A stretch of 64,000 nt of DNA from Palsa-504 sp963839095 (GTDB lineage Bacteria > Actinomycetota > Actinomycetes > Streptosporangiales > Streptosporangiaceae), in the NCBI GenBank assembly GCA_963839095.1, contig CAWIUF010000005.1, forward strand, positions 124,001 to 188,000, read 5' to 3'. Position numbers and translations under genes: made by a program. The notes under the pieces were generated by a model. The model had not been told where the DNA came from. It saw only the letters and a program-made list of their open reading frames with translations, and did no database searches. This document shows positions 55,501 through 63,212 of the stretch, in pieces (position 1 is the stretch's first letter; each line of letters opens with the position of its first letter).

Positions 55501-56925
55501 CTACGGATCGCCGCCCAGGACGGCGGAGAGCGCCTGGCGGATGTCATCCACCTCCTGCACCTGCATCAGGTGAGTAAGCCCGTCGGCGCGCTCCAGGGGC
55601 GCTCCTGAGGCCGTCGGCACGATGATGCGGCGAAAGCCCATCCGCTCGGCCTCGGCCAGCCGCCGGGGCAGCCCCGCCACCCGCCTGACCTCCCCGGCCA
55701 GCCCGACCTCGCCGATCGCCACCACCCCCGGCGGCACGCTCAGGTTGGCAGCCGAACTAGCCAGTGCCACCGCCACCGCCAGGTCCACCGACGGCTCGGT
55801 CAGCCGCACACCCCCCACCGTCGCCGCGTACACGTCCGACTTGCCCAGCTTGACCCCGGCCCGGCGCTGCAGCACCGCCAGCACCATGCCCACCCGGTTG
55901 CCGTCGAGCCCCGACGTGGTCCGCCGCGGCATCTCCAGCACCGAGGGACCCACCAGCGCCTGCACCTCCGCGGGCAGCGCCCGGCGCCCCTCCAGCGTGA
56001 TCGTCACGCAGGTGCCGGGCACCGGCTCGCGGTGCTGGGAGACGAACAGCCCGCTCGGGTCGGGCAGCCCGATGAGGCCGTACTCGCCCAGGTCGAAGCA
56101 GCCCACCTCGTCGGTCGGGCCGTACCGGTTCTTCACCGACCGCACCATGCGCAGCTGCGAGTGCCGGTCGCCCTCGAAGTACAGCACCACGTCGACCAGG
56201 TGCTCGAGTGCCCGCGGCCCGGCCACCGAACCATCCTTGGTCACGTGCCCCACCAAGATGGTCGTCAGCGACCGCTCCTTGGCCACCGCGGTCAGCGCCG
56301 CCGCCACCTCGCGGACCTGGGTGATCCCGCCGGGCACGCCGTCGACCGAGGCGGCCGCGATGGTCTGCACCGAGTCGATGATCAGCAGCCGCGGCTGGAC
56401 CTGGTCGACGTACCCGAGCACGATGTCGAGATCGGTCTCGGCGGCCAGGTAGAGCTGGTCGCTGACCGCGCCGATCCGGTCCGCCCGCAGCCGCACCTGG
56501 GCGGCCGACTCCTCGCCGGTCACGTAGAGCACCGGCCCCGCCTCCGAGACCAGCGCGCCCGCCTCGAGCAGCAGGGTGGACTTGCCCACCCCGGGCTCGC
56601 CCGCCAGCAGCAGGACCGCGCCCGGCACCAGGCCGCCGCCGAGCACCCGGTCGAACTCGTCCATGCCGGTCGGCCGGGCGGCGGCGTCGGTCGCGTCGAC
56701 CTTGCCGATCGGCAGCACCACGGCGCTGGGCTGGGCGCCCCCGGCCGTCAGCGAACCCCGCTGGACGGCGGCCCGGACCGACTCCCGGGAGGCCCGGGCC
56801 AGCCGCGCGGGCGCCGCCTCGGCGACGGTGCCCCAGGCCTGGCACTCACCGCACCGGCCGGCCCACTTGGCGGACTGCCAGCCGCATTCCGTGCAGCGGT
56901 AGGCGGCTGCCGATGACTTAGCCAT
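55501..56925 (-). CDS. radA: DNA repair protein RadA
   Basis: 474 residues from ATG 56925 (MAKSSAAAYRCTECGWQSAK). The N-terminal zinc finger is CTECGWQSAKWAGRCGEC. The RecA-like ATPase has Walker A GEPGVGKS and Walker B RLLIIDSVQTI, and the RadA-specific KNRYG is in SVKNRYGPTDEVGCFDLGEY. The C-terminal Lon-like domain has VYAATVGGVRLTEPSVDLAV. It promotes branch migration in recombination. disA normally follows radA in actinobacteria but is not present here. It is divergent from the isomerase gene. Confidence 0.96.
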   Translation of the reverse strand: MAKSSAAAYRCTECGWQSAKWAGRCGECQAWGTVAEAAPARLARASRESVRAAVQRGSLTAGGAQPSAVVLPIGKVDATDAAARPTGMDEFDRVLGGGLVPGAVLLLAGEPGVGKSTLLLEAGALVSEAGPVLYVTGEESAAQVRLRADRIGAVSDQLYLAAETDLDIVLGYVDQVQPRLLIIDSVQTIAAASVDGVPGGITQVREVAAALTAVAKERSLTTILVGHVTKDGSVAGPRALEHLVDVVLYFEGDRHSQLRMVRSVKNRYGPTDEVGCFDLGEYGLIGLPDPSGLFVSQHREPVPGTCVTITLEGRRALPAEVQALVGPSVLEMPRRTTSGLDGNRVGMVLAVLQRRAGVKLGKSDVYAATVGGVRLTEPSVDLAVAVALASSAANLSVPPGVVAIGEVGLAGEVRRVAGLPRRLAEAERMGFRRIIVPTASGAPLERADGLTHLMQVQEVDDIRQALSAVLGGDP

Positions 56926-56996
56926 GCCCGCACCATAACCGAGCCCTCCGACAATCTCAGTAAGCTGGAAGGCGTACCGACGGAGGGAGTCAGGCA

Positions 56997-57821
56997 ATGA
57001 GCGGAAAGGTACCCGGCCCGCCTGTCGCCCTGTCGACGAGCTCGGTCTACCCCGAGCGCACCCCCGACGCCTTCGAGCTGGCCGCCCGGCTCGGCTACGA
57101 CGGCGTCGAGGTCATGGTCTACACCGACCCGGTGAGCCAGGAAGCCGACGCGCTCAGAAGGCTCAGCGACTACCACCAGCTCCCCATCGTCTCCGTGCAC
57201 GCGCCGAACCTGCTGCTCACCCAGCGGGTCTGGGGCCGCGACCCGTGGGAGAAGCTGCGCCGAGCCCAGGAACTGGCCGAACGCGTCGGCGCCCGCGCGG
57301 TCGTCCTCCACCCCCCGTTCCGCTGGCAGCGCGAGTACGTCCGCGGCTTCGAGAAGGGCCTGGCCGCGATGGCCGAGGAGACCGACGTCATCTTCGCCGT
57401 GGAGAACATGTACCAGCTGCACGCGGGCGCCAGCGAGGTGGTGCCGTACGCCCCGCACTGGGACCCGACCGCGCTCGACGTGCCCAACGTCACGCTGGAC
57501 CTGTCCCACACCGCCGCCTCCGGCTCCAACGCGCTGATCATGGCGACCGAGCTCGGCAGCCGCCTGGCCCACGTGCACCTGGCCGACGGCACCGGCTCGG
57601 GCGGCGCGGTGCCCGACGAGCACCTGGTGCCCGGCCGCGGCAGCCAGCCCTGCGCCGAGCTGCTCGGCCTGCTGCCGGGGTCCGGGTACCCCGGCGCGGT
57701 GGTGATCGAGGTGAAGACCAACCGGGCGGCCACCCGGGAAGACCGGATCACCGACCTGGCCGAGTCGCTCGCCTTCGCCCGGCAGCACCTGGCCGTGGCG
57801 TCGGGCGCCGGCCGGGGATAG
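56997..57821 (+). CDS. Sugar phosphate isomerase/epimerase family protein
   Basis: 274 residues, a xylose-isomerase-like TIM barrel (AP endonuclease 2 superfamily). Features are ALSTSSVYPERTPDAFELAA, YDGVEVMVYTDPVSQEADAL, PIVSVHAPNLLLTQRVWG, VIFAVENMYQLHAGASE, VTLDLSHTAASGSNALIMAT, LAHVHLADGTGSGGAVPDEH and VVIEVKTNRAATREDRITDL. The His and Glu/Asp residues in HAP, VEN, DLSH, HVHLAD and EVKT would bind the metal. The substrate is unknown. It is followed after ten bases by the keto-acid cleavage enzyme. Confidence 0.85.
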   Translation: MSGKVPGPPVALSTSSVYPERTPDAFELAARLGYDGVEVMVYTDPVSQEADALRRLSDYHQLPIVSVHAPNLLLTQRVWGRDPWEKLRRAQELAERVGARAVVLHPPFRWQREYVRGFEKGLAAMAEETDVIFAVENMYQLHAGASEVVPYAPHWDPTALDVPNVTLDLSHTAASGSNALIMATELGSRLAHVHLADGTGSGGAVPDEHLVPGRGSQPCAELLGLLPGSGYPGAVVIEVKTNRAATREDRITDLAESLAFARQHLAVASGAGRG

Positions 57822-57831
57822 TGTCCGTTTC

Positions 57832-58650
57832 ATGACCAGCACCCTGATCACGGTGGCGCCGACCGGCGCCGAGGCGAGCAAGGCGGCGGCCCCCGCCCTC
57901 CCGGTGACGCTGGACGAGCTCGTCGTCGCGGCCAAGGAGTGCGAAGCGGCCGGGGCGGCGGTTATCCACATCCACATCAGGGACGGCGAGGCCCAGCCGA
58001 CGCTGGACGTGAGCAGGCTGACCGACACGGTGGCGGCCGTGCGCGAGGGCACCAGCCTCATCGTCCAGCTGTCCACCGGCGGCGCGGTGACCGACCCCTT
58101 CGACCGCCGGCTCGCGGTGCTCGACGCCGCGCCGGACGCCTGCTCGCTGACCTGCGGCACGGTCAACTTCGGCGACGACGTGTTCATGAACCCCTGGCCG
58201 TTCATCAAGGACCTGTACCAGCTGACCCAGGAGCGGCAGGTGGTCCCCGAGTTCGAGCTGTTCGACCTCGGTCACGTGGCCACATTGCACCGGCTGCTGG
58301 CCGAGTTCGGCCCCCCGGCCGGCGGCCACGTGCACTGCGACCTGGTGATGGGCGTCCCCGGCGGCATGCCGGGCGACGTGGCCACCCTGGCCGCCGCCGC
58401 CGCCGCGCTGCCCGCCGGCGCGACCTGGTCGGCCACCGGCATCGGCCGGACCACGCTGCCGGTGATGCTCGGCGCCCTCGGCGCCGGCGGCCACCTCCGC
58501 GTCGGCATGGAGGACACCCTGACCTTCTCCCGCGGCCGCCCGGTCGCCCGCAACGCCGAACTGGTCGACCGCGCCGCCGAACTGGCCCGCCTCGCCCAGC
58601 GCCCCCCGATGCCCCCCGCCGAAGCCCGCTCCTTCCTCGGCATCCCTTAG
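57832..58650 (+). CDS. Beta-keto acid cleavage family enzyme (BKACE)
   Basis: 272 residues from ATG 57832. A TIM-barrel zinc enzyme of the 3-keto-5-aminohexanoate cleavage family: LITVAPTGAEASKAAAPALP, VIHIHIRDGEAQPTLDVSRL with the HxH zinc site, IVQLSTGGAVTDPFDRRLAV, FELFDLGHVATLHRLLAEFG and HVHCDLVMGVPGGMPG. It condenses a beta-keto acid with acetyl-CoA and yields acetoacetate plus a CoA ester. The native keto acid is not clear. It is probably co-transcribed with the upstream isomerase. Confidence 0.88.
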   Translation: MTSTLITVAPTGAEASKAAAPALPVTLDELVVAAKECEAAGAAVIHIHIRDGEAQPTLDVSRLTDTVAAVREGTSLIVQLSTGGAVTDPFDRRLAVLDAAPDACSLTCGTVNFGDDVFMNPWPFIKDLYQLTQERQVVPEFELFDLGHVATLHRLLAEFGPPAGGHVHCDLVMGVPGGMPGDVATLAAAAAALPAGATWSATGIGRTTLPVMLGALGAGGHLRVGMEDTLTFSRGRPVARNAELVDRAAELARLAQRPPMPPAEARSFLGIP

Positions 58651-58731
58651 AAACCCCGATCCAGGCTGCGGGTTCCGGGAACTTCTGTCCCTATATGTAC
58701 CGAACGGGGTAGGTATTTCCCCTCGGTTCCA

Positions 58732-58764
58732 GGTGCTTGCTGGGCGTTTGCAGTTGCAAGCACC
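58732..58764. promoter_or_regulatory. Inverted repeat upstream of the XRE gene
   Basis: GGTGCTTGC (58732-58740) and GCAAGCACC (58756-58764) form a perfect 9-base dyad with a 15-base spacer, 18 bases before the ATG of the XRE regulator. It is a likely autoregulatory operator. That is inference. Confidence 0.5.
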
Positions 58765-58782
58765 CGGTGGCACACTGGAGGT

Positions 58783-59319
58783 ATGCCTAACGTGAACGTG
58801 AACTCCATCGGTGAGTACATCAGGCAGCAGCGGGAGCAGGCGAAGATCTCGATGCGCCAGCTAGCGCAGAACGCGGGGGTCTCCAACCCCTACCTGAGCC
58901 AGATCGAGCGCGGCCTGCGCAAGCCGAGTGCCGACATCCTGCAGCAGCTCGCCAAGGGGCTGCGCATCTCCGCCGAAGCGCTCTACGTGCAGGCCGGGAT
59001 CCTGGAAGACCGGCCGGCCGACTCGGGGGTGCGGGCCGCGCTGCTGGCCGAGCCGGAGCTCACCGAGCGGCAGAAGCAGGTGCTGATCGAGATCTACGAG
59101 TCGTTCAGGCGCGAGAACGGGATCACCGACGGCGACGTGACCGACGACGACCGGAGCCCGGCCGCGCTGACCGGCGGGGCGCCGGGCTCGGAAGCGGATA
59201 CCCTGGCGGTAGCCATGGAATTGGGTGCCGAGGACGGCGACCCGGAGGAGACCGGGAAGCCGGACAAGACGGCCTGGCGGACCGCCACCGGCACCGATTC
59301 CGATAGCGACTCCGATTAG
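58783..59319 (+). CDS. XRE-family transcriptional regulator
   Basis: 178 residues. The N-terminal helix-turn-helix is very well formed: SIGEYIRQQREQAKISMRQL, then AQNAGVSNPYLSQIERGLRK and PSADILQQLAKGLRISAEAL. A linker helix (LTERQKQVLIEIYESFRREN) and an acidic, low-complexity Asp/Ser tail follow. It resembles the Rv0474-type regulator, which in mycobacteria also lies near a DUF2516 gene. An inverted repeat directly upstream may be its operator. The effector is unknown. Confidence 0.88.
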   Translation: MPNVNVNSIGEYIRQQREQAKISMRQLAQNAGVSNPYLSQIERGLRKPSADILQQLAKGLRISAEALYVQAGILEDRPADSGVRAALLAEPELTERQKQVLIEIYESFRRENGITDGDVTDDDRSPAALTGGAPGSEADTLAVAMELGAEDGDPEETGKPDKTAWRTATGTDSDSDSD

Positions 59320-59332
59320 GTAGCGTGATCCC

Positions 59333-59674
59333 GTGCCTAGCTTCAGCTCATACAGCGTCATCGACTGGTTCTTCCTGGCCCTGTCCGCCGCGGCGTTCGT
59401 CGTCGAGATATGGGCCTTCATCGACGCCATCACGCGGCCGGGCCCGGCCTTCGCGGCCAACGGCAAGCTGACCAAGCAGCTCTGGCTCATCATCCTCGGC
59501 GTGGCCGCCGTGATCGGGCTCGGCGGGGCGCTCGGCAAGCTCAGCGTGATAAGCATCCTGCCGGTCGTGGCGTTCGTGGCGGCCGCTGTCTACCTGGCCG
59601 ACGTGCGGCCCAAGGTGCGCAGCTTCCCCAAGAACCGCAGCGGCACCAGCTCCGGCCCCTACGGCCCCTGGTAA
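59333..59674 (+). CDS. DUF2516 membrane protein
   Basis: 113 residues from GTG 59333 (VPSFSSYSVIDWFFLALSAA). Three hydrophobic helices: FFLALSAAAFVVEIWAFIDA, LWLIILGVAAVIGLGG and VISILPVVAFVAAAVYLADV. The family signature VEIWAFIDAITRP is present. The C-terminal basic tail KNRSGTSSGPYGPW would be cytosolic. It is 13 bases after the XRE gene and probably co-transcribed. The function is unknown. Confidence 0.9.
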   Translation: MPSFSSYSVIDWFFLALSAAAFVVEIWAFIDAITRPGPAFAANGKLTKQLWLIILGVAAVIGLGGALGKLSVISILPVVAFVAAAVYLADVRPKVRSFPKNRSGTSSGPYGPW

Positions 59675-59689
59675 CCAGCTAGCAGGGGC

Positions 59690-59959
59690 TCACACCACCA
59701 GCAGGGTGATCGGCGCGGCCACCAGCAGGGCCGCGGCCCCCGCGTTCGTGCCGTAGGACGCGTCCTGGGTACAGCCGTGCATCGCCACGACGAGCGGCCT
59801 GCCCTGGGTCAGCCCGGCGGGTTTGTACTCGAACATCCGCAGTGCCCCCGGGTTGCTGCCGAACCCGGTGACCTCGGTGATCCCGGCCGCCGACGCCGCG
59901 GGGGCCGCCACGAGAAGGCCGGAGAGCAAGAGCACCCCGACCATGAACGCACGCATCAT
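59690..59959 (-). pseudogene. N-terminal fragment of a secreted PHB-depolymerase-like esterase
   Basis: A signal peptide (FMVGVLLLSGLLVAAPAASA) is followed by ITEVTGFGSNPGALRMFEYK and PLVVAMHGCTQDASYGTNAG. This is the start of the LpqC/PHB-depolymerase esterase fold, with the oxyanion HGC motif. After GTNAG the sequence changes to a 15-residue hydrophobic end and stops. The catalytic Ser/Asp/His part is missing. It lies at the border where gene content changes, next to DUF2516. Confidence 0.68.
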
Positions 59960-60106
59960 CTCGCCACCTCCTTGTGAGCTCGATCACCATCGAACGTAGG
60001 TCGGCGGCAAGGGTCTGAACCACGGTGGCGGCCACCACAGGGCACCGCGCGATTGTGTGTCCGGCGCGCATACCGGCCACGGCGCCCACTGCCTAACGTC
60101 CGGGCA

Positions 60107-61426
60107 ATGCGACGGCTGACTTCCCTCGTGCTCGCCGCCACGGTCGCGCTGGCCGTGCCGGTCACCGCCAGCGCGGCTCCTGGCGTCCACTGTGGACGTT
60201 ACGACCGGCTGGTGGTGCCCGGTGCGCAGCGCACCGAGCGCGCCTGCCTCGACGACCTGACCACCACCGGCACGCTCGTCACCGGGCACACCGTGCAGGC
60301 CGACTGGGCTGGGCTCACGTCGGCGAAGCTGCCGGTGCCCAGCGGCGTGCCGGGCACCCAGCTCGACGGCTACTTCCCGGACACCTCCACTACCAACAAC
60401 GACCACGGCTGGGCGCACGACGCGCAGTTCGTGGTCCGGTTGCCCGACCACTGGAACGGCGGCCTCGTCGTCAGCGGCTCGCCGGGCAACCGGGCGCAGT
60501 ACGCGAACGACCGGGCGATCGGCGACCAGGTGCTGGCCGACGGCTACGCGTTCGCGGCGACCGACAAGGGCAACGTCGGAGCCGCGTTCTACGACGACGG
60601 CAGCGCGCCCGGTGGCTCGATCGCCGAGTGGAACCTCCGGGTCACCCAGCTCACCCTGGCCGCGAAAGTCGTTGTGCTGCAACGGTACGGGCACCTGCCG
60701 AAGCGCACGATCGCGGCCGGGTTGTCCAATGGCGGCTACCTGGTGCGCTGGCAGCTGGAGAACGTGCCCTGGCTCTATGACGGTGGCGTCGACTGGGAGG
60801 GGACGCTGTTCACCGTCCAGGGGCCGAACCTGCTGACGTTCCTGCCGCCGGCGATCAAGAACTACCCGGCCTACGCGACGGGTGACGCGGACGCGCACCA
60901 GGCGTTGCTCTCCGACGGTTTCGCGCCCGGGTCGGAGTTCCTGTGGCCGTTCCACGACCAGGTGTACTGGGGGCTGACGCAACAGATCTACCGTGCTGAG
61001 GTCGATCCCGGGTACACCGGGAGCGATGCCGACTACGACTACGCGTCCCGGCCCGCGTCGGTGAGGCGGGCGATGGCCACGGTGTCGCTGACCGGGCGGA
61101 TCGGGCGTCCGCTGATCACGTTGCACGGGACGCTGGACAGCCTGCTGCCGATCGCCGACGACTCCGACGTGTACGACCGGATGATCAGTGCGGCCGGGCG
61201 CGGTGGGATGCACCGGTACTACCGGATCGCCGACGGCAACCACGTGGACAGCCTCGTGGATGTCTACCCGGATCGGTTGCGGCCGTTGGCTCCTTGCTTC
61301 CGCAGCGCGTTCTCGGCGCTCGCCTCGTGGGTCGATGGGGCGGCGCCGCCGGCCTCCGGGACGGTGGCTCGGCCGGCTGGAGCTACGCCGGATGTATTGG
61401 CGTCGCAGTGTTCTCTGAGTGACTAG
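60107..61426 (+). CDS. Secreted alpha/beta hydrolase (tannase / 3-hydroxybutyrate-oligomer hydrolase-like)
   Basis: 439 residues from ATG 60107. A signal peptide (RRLTSLVLAATVALAVPVTA) is followed by a hydrolase with the oxyanion region GGLVVSGSPGNRAQYANDRA and the nucleophile elbow IAAGLSNGGYLVRWQLENVP (GxSxG). The probable acid is in LITLHGTLDSLLPIADDSDV and the probable His in YYRIADGNHVDSLVDVYPDR. The sequence type matches tannase/feruloyl-esterase-like and D-3-hydroxybutyrate-oligomer hydrolase families. The neighbouring PHB-depolymerase fragment makes polyester breakdown an attractive but unproven role. Confidence 0.78.
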   Translation: MRRLTSLVLAATVALAVPVTASAAPGVHCGRYDRLVVPGAQRTERACLDDLTTTGTLVTGHTVQADWAGLTSAKLPVPSGVPGTQLDGYFPDTSTTNNDHGWAHDAQFVVRLPDHWNGGLVVSGSPGNRAQYANDRAIGDQVLADGYAFAATDKGNVGAAFYDDGSAPGGSIAEWNLRVTQLTLAAKVVVLQRYGHLPKRTIAAGLSNGGYLVRWQLENVPWLYDGGVDWEGTLFTVQGPNLLTFLPPAIKNYPAYATGDADAHQALLSDGFAPGSEFLWPFHDQVYWGLTQQIYRAEVDPGYTGSDADYDYASRPASVRRAMATVSLTGRIGRPLITLHGTLDSLLPIADDSDVYDRMISAAGRGGMHRYYRIADGNHVDSLVDVYPDRLRPLAPCFRSAFSALASWVDGAAPPASGTVARPAGATPDVLASQCSLSD

Positions 61427-61484
61427 CCCTCAACCGGGCCACGATTGTGTGACACCGACCGGCTTGCGGTTTCGTTCGTGCCTG

Positions 61485-63212
61485 TCAGCCGGTGCGCAGG
61501 AGGTGCAGCCGCAGTGCCAGCTGCACCTCCAGCGCGCGGTCCGGGTCCTGCCAGCCGTCGCCCAGCAGGGCCGTCACCCGCTCCAGGCGCTGGACCACGG
61601 TGTTCACGTGCACGTGCAGTGCTTCCTTTGCGCGCGTGAGGTTCGTGCCGCTGTCGAAGTAGCACCGCAGCGTGTGCACCAGTTCGGTGCCGCGGCGCGC
61701 GTCGTAGTCCAGCACCGGGCCCAGCACCGACTGGATGTACTGGCCCGGATCGGCGCGCTCGCCGAGCAGCAGCCCCACGAAACCCAGCGCCGCAACGGTT
61801 CCGCCGTCGCCTGCCCGGCCGAGGGTGAGCAGCGAGTGCACGCAGCGCACCGCCTCCGCGTGCGCCGCGGCGAGCTCGACCGGACCGGCCGCCGGTCCCG
61901 CGCCGCCGACCGTGACCGGAACGTCCACAAGGGACGTCATCTCCTTGGCGACCCGCGCGGCCACCCGGCCCGGCGCGGTGCCCGGCGCCAGCACGACGAC
62001 CTGCTCGGCGTGCACGCCCACGAGCGCCGCGTAGCGCGCGGCGGCCATCGCCAGCCTGCGCCTGGACACGCCCTCGGCGTGCAGCACCAGCACCGCGTGC
62101 GGCGCGGACAGGTCGACCCCCAGCCGCCGGGCCCGCGCCAGCAACGCCGACGGGTTGCGCTCGGGGTCGGTGAGCAGGTCGGTCAGCAGCTCGCCGCGCA
62201 CCTCGTCCTCGGCGTGCGCCACCGACCGGTGCAGCAGCAACAGCAGCGCCGCGACCACCGCGGCCCGCTCGAACAGCCGCCGGTCCGCGCCCGCGAGGTC
62301 CGGCCGCCCGGTCAGCACGAGGCTGCCCAGCAGTTCGCGGCCCGCCTGCACGCCACACGCCCACCCGCCCGGCGTGGACATCGAACGGCCGCCGGACAGG
62401 GACACCATGGACGGCGCCGGTGAGCCCGGGCCGAACCGCGCCAGCTCCACCCCGTCCGCGTCGTGCAGGGTGATGCCGCCGCCGAGCACCTGGCCCAGCG
62501 CGGCCACCACCTCCTGCGCGTCCTCGCCGCGCAGCACCAGGTCCATCAGCCGGTCGTGCGCCTCCTCGGCGCGGCGCAGCGCGTCGCTGTGCGCGCTGAT
62601 CGTCTCGTTCGCGTCGTTCAGCGCGGCGATCCGGTCGGCGTTGTCGATGGCGATCGCGGCGTGGTCGGCGAGCGAGCGCAGCAGCGCGACCTCGTCGGCG
62701 CTGAACTCCCGGCTCGACCGGTCCGCCGCGTAGAGCACGCCGATCACGCGGTCGCCGAGCGCGAGCGGCACGCCGAGGATCGCGACCAGGCCCTCGTCGA
62801 GCACGGCGTCGTCGATCGGCTTGGTGTGCTCGAACCGGTCGTCGGCGAAGTAGTCCTTCGTGGCGTACGGCCGCGCGGTCTGCGCGACCAGCCCGCCGAG
62901 CCCCTCGCCCATGCCGAGCACGACCTGCTGGAACAGCGCCGACGCCGACCCGTCGGTGACCCGCATCGTGGTCCGGTTCGCGGGCGGCTCGTTGAGGCTG
63001 AGGTAGGAGACGTCCACGCCCAGCAGGGTGCGCGCCCGGTGCACGATGAGCCGGAGCACCGCGTCCGGGTCCCGGAGCTTCGCAAGGTCGCTCGCGGTGT
63101 CGAACAGGGCGGTCAGCTCGGCTTCCCGCCTGCGGTGCTCGGCCAGCGTGTGCCGGACGCGCAACTCCAGCTCGGCGGCCGGTTCCTTCATACCGGCCAT
63201 CCTGACACTCAT
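61485..63212 (-). CDS. GAF-PucR family transcriptional regulator
   Basis: 575 residues from ATG 63212, overlapping the transporter stop as ATGA. Starts at 63200 or 63191 are also possible. An N-terminal helix (RVRHTLAEHRRREAELTALF) leads to a GAF domain at about 30-190 (PDAVLRLIVHRARTLLGVDV, then VIGVLYAADRSSREFSADEV). A central PucR-like/GGDEF-like region and a C-terminal PucR helix-turn-helix follow (YFDSGTNLTRAKEALHVHVN, then TVVQRLERVTALLG). Such proteins activate catabolic genes in response to a small molecule. The coupling suggests it controls the adjacent transporter. Confidence 0.87.
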   Translation of the reverse strand: MSVRMAGMKEPAAELELRVRHTLAEHRRREAELTALFDTASDLAKLRDPDAVLRLIVHRARTLLGVDVSYLSLNEPPANRTTMRVTDGSASALFQQVVLGMGEGLGGLVAQTARPYATKDYFADDRFEHTKPIDDAVLDEGLVAILGVPLALGDRVIGVLYAADRSSREFSADEVALLRSLADHAAIAIDNADRIAALNDANETISAHSDALRRAEEAHDRLMDLVLRGEDAQEVVAALGQVLGGGITLHDADGVELARFGPGSPAPSMVSLSGGRSMSTPGGWACGVQAGRELLGSLVLTGRPDLAGADRRLFERAAVVAALLLLLHRSVAHAEDEVRGELLTDLLTDPERNPSALLARARRLGVDLSAPHAVLVLHAEGVSRRRLAMAAARYAALVGVHAEQVVVLAPGTAPGRVAARVAKEMTSLVDVPVTVGGAGPAAGPVELAAAHAEAVRCVHSLLTLGRAGDGGTVAALGFVGLLLGERADPGQYIQSVLGPVLDYDARRGTELVHTLRCYFDSGTNLTRAKEALHVHVNTVVQRLERVTALLGDGWQDPDRALEVQLALRLHLLRTG

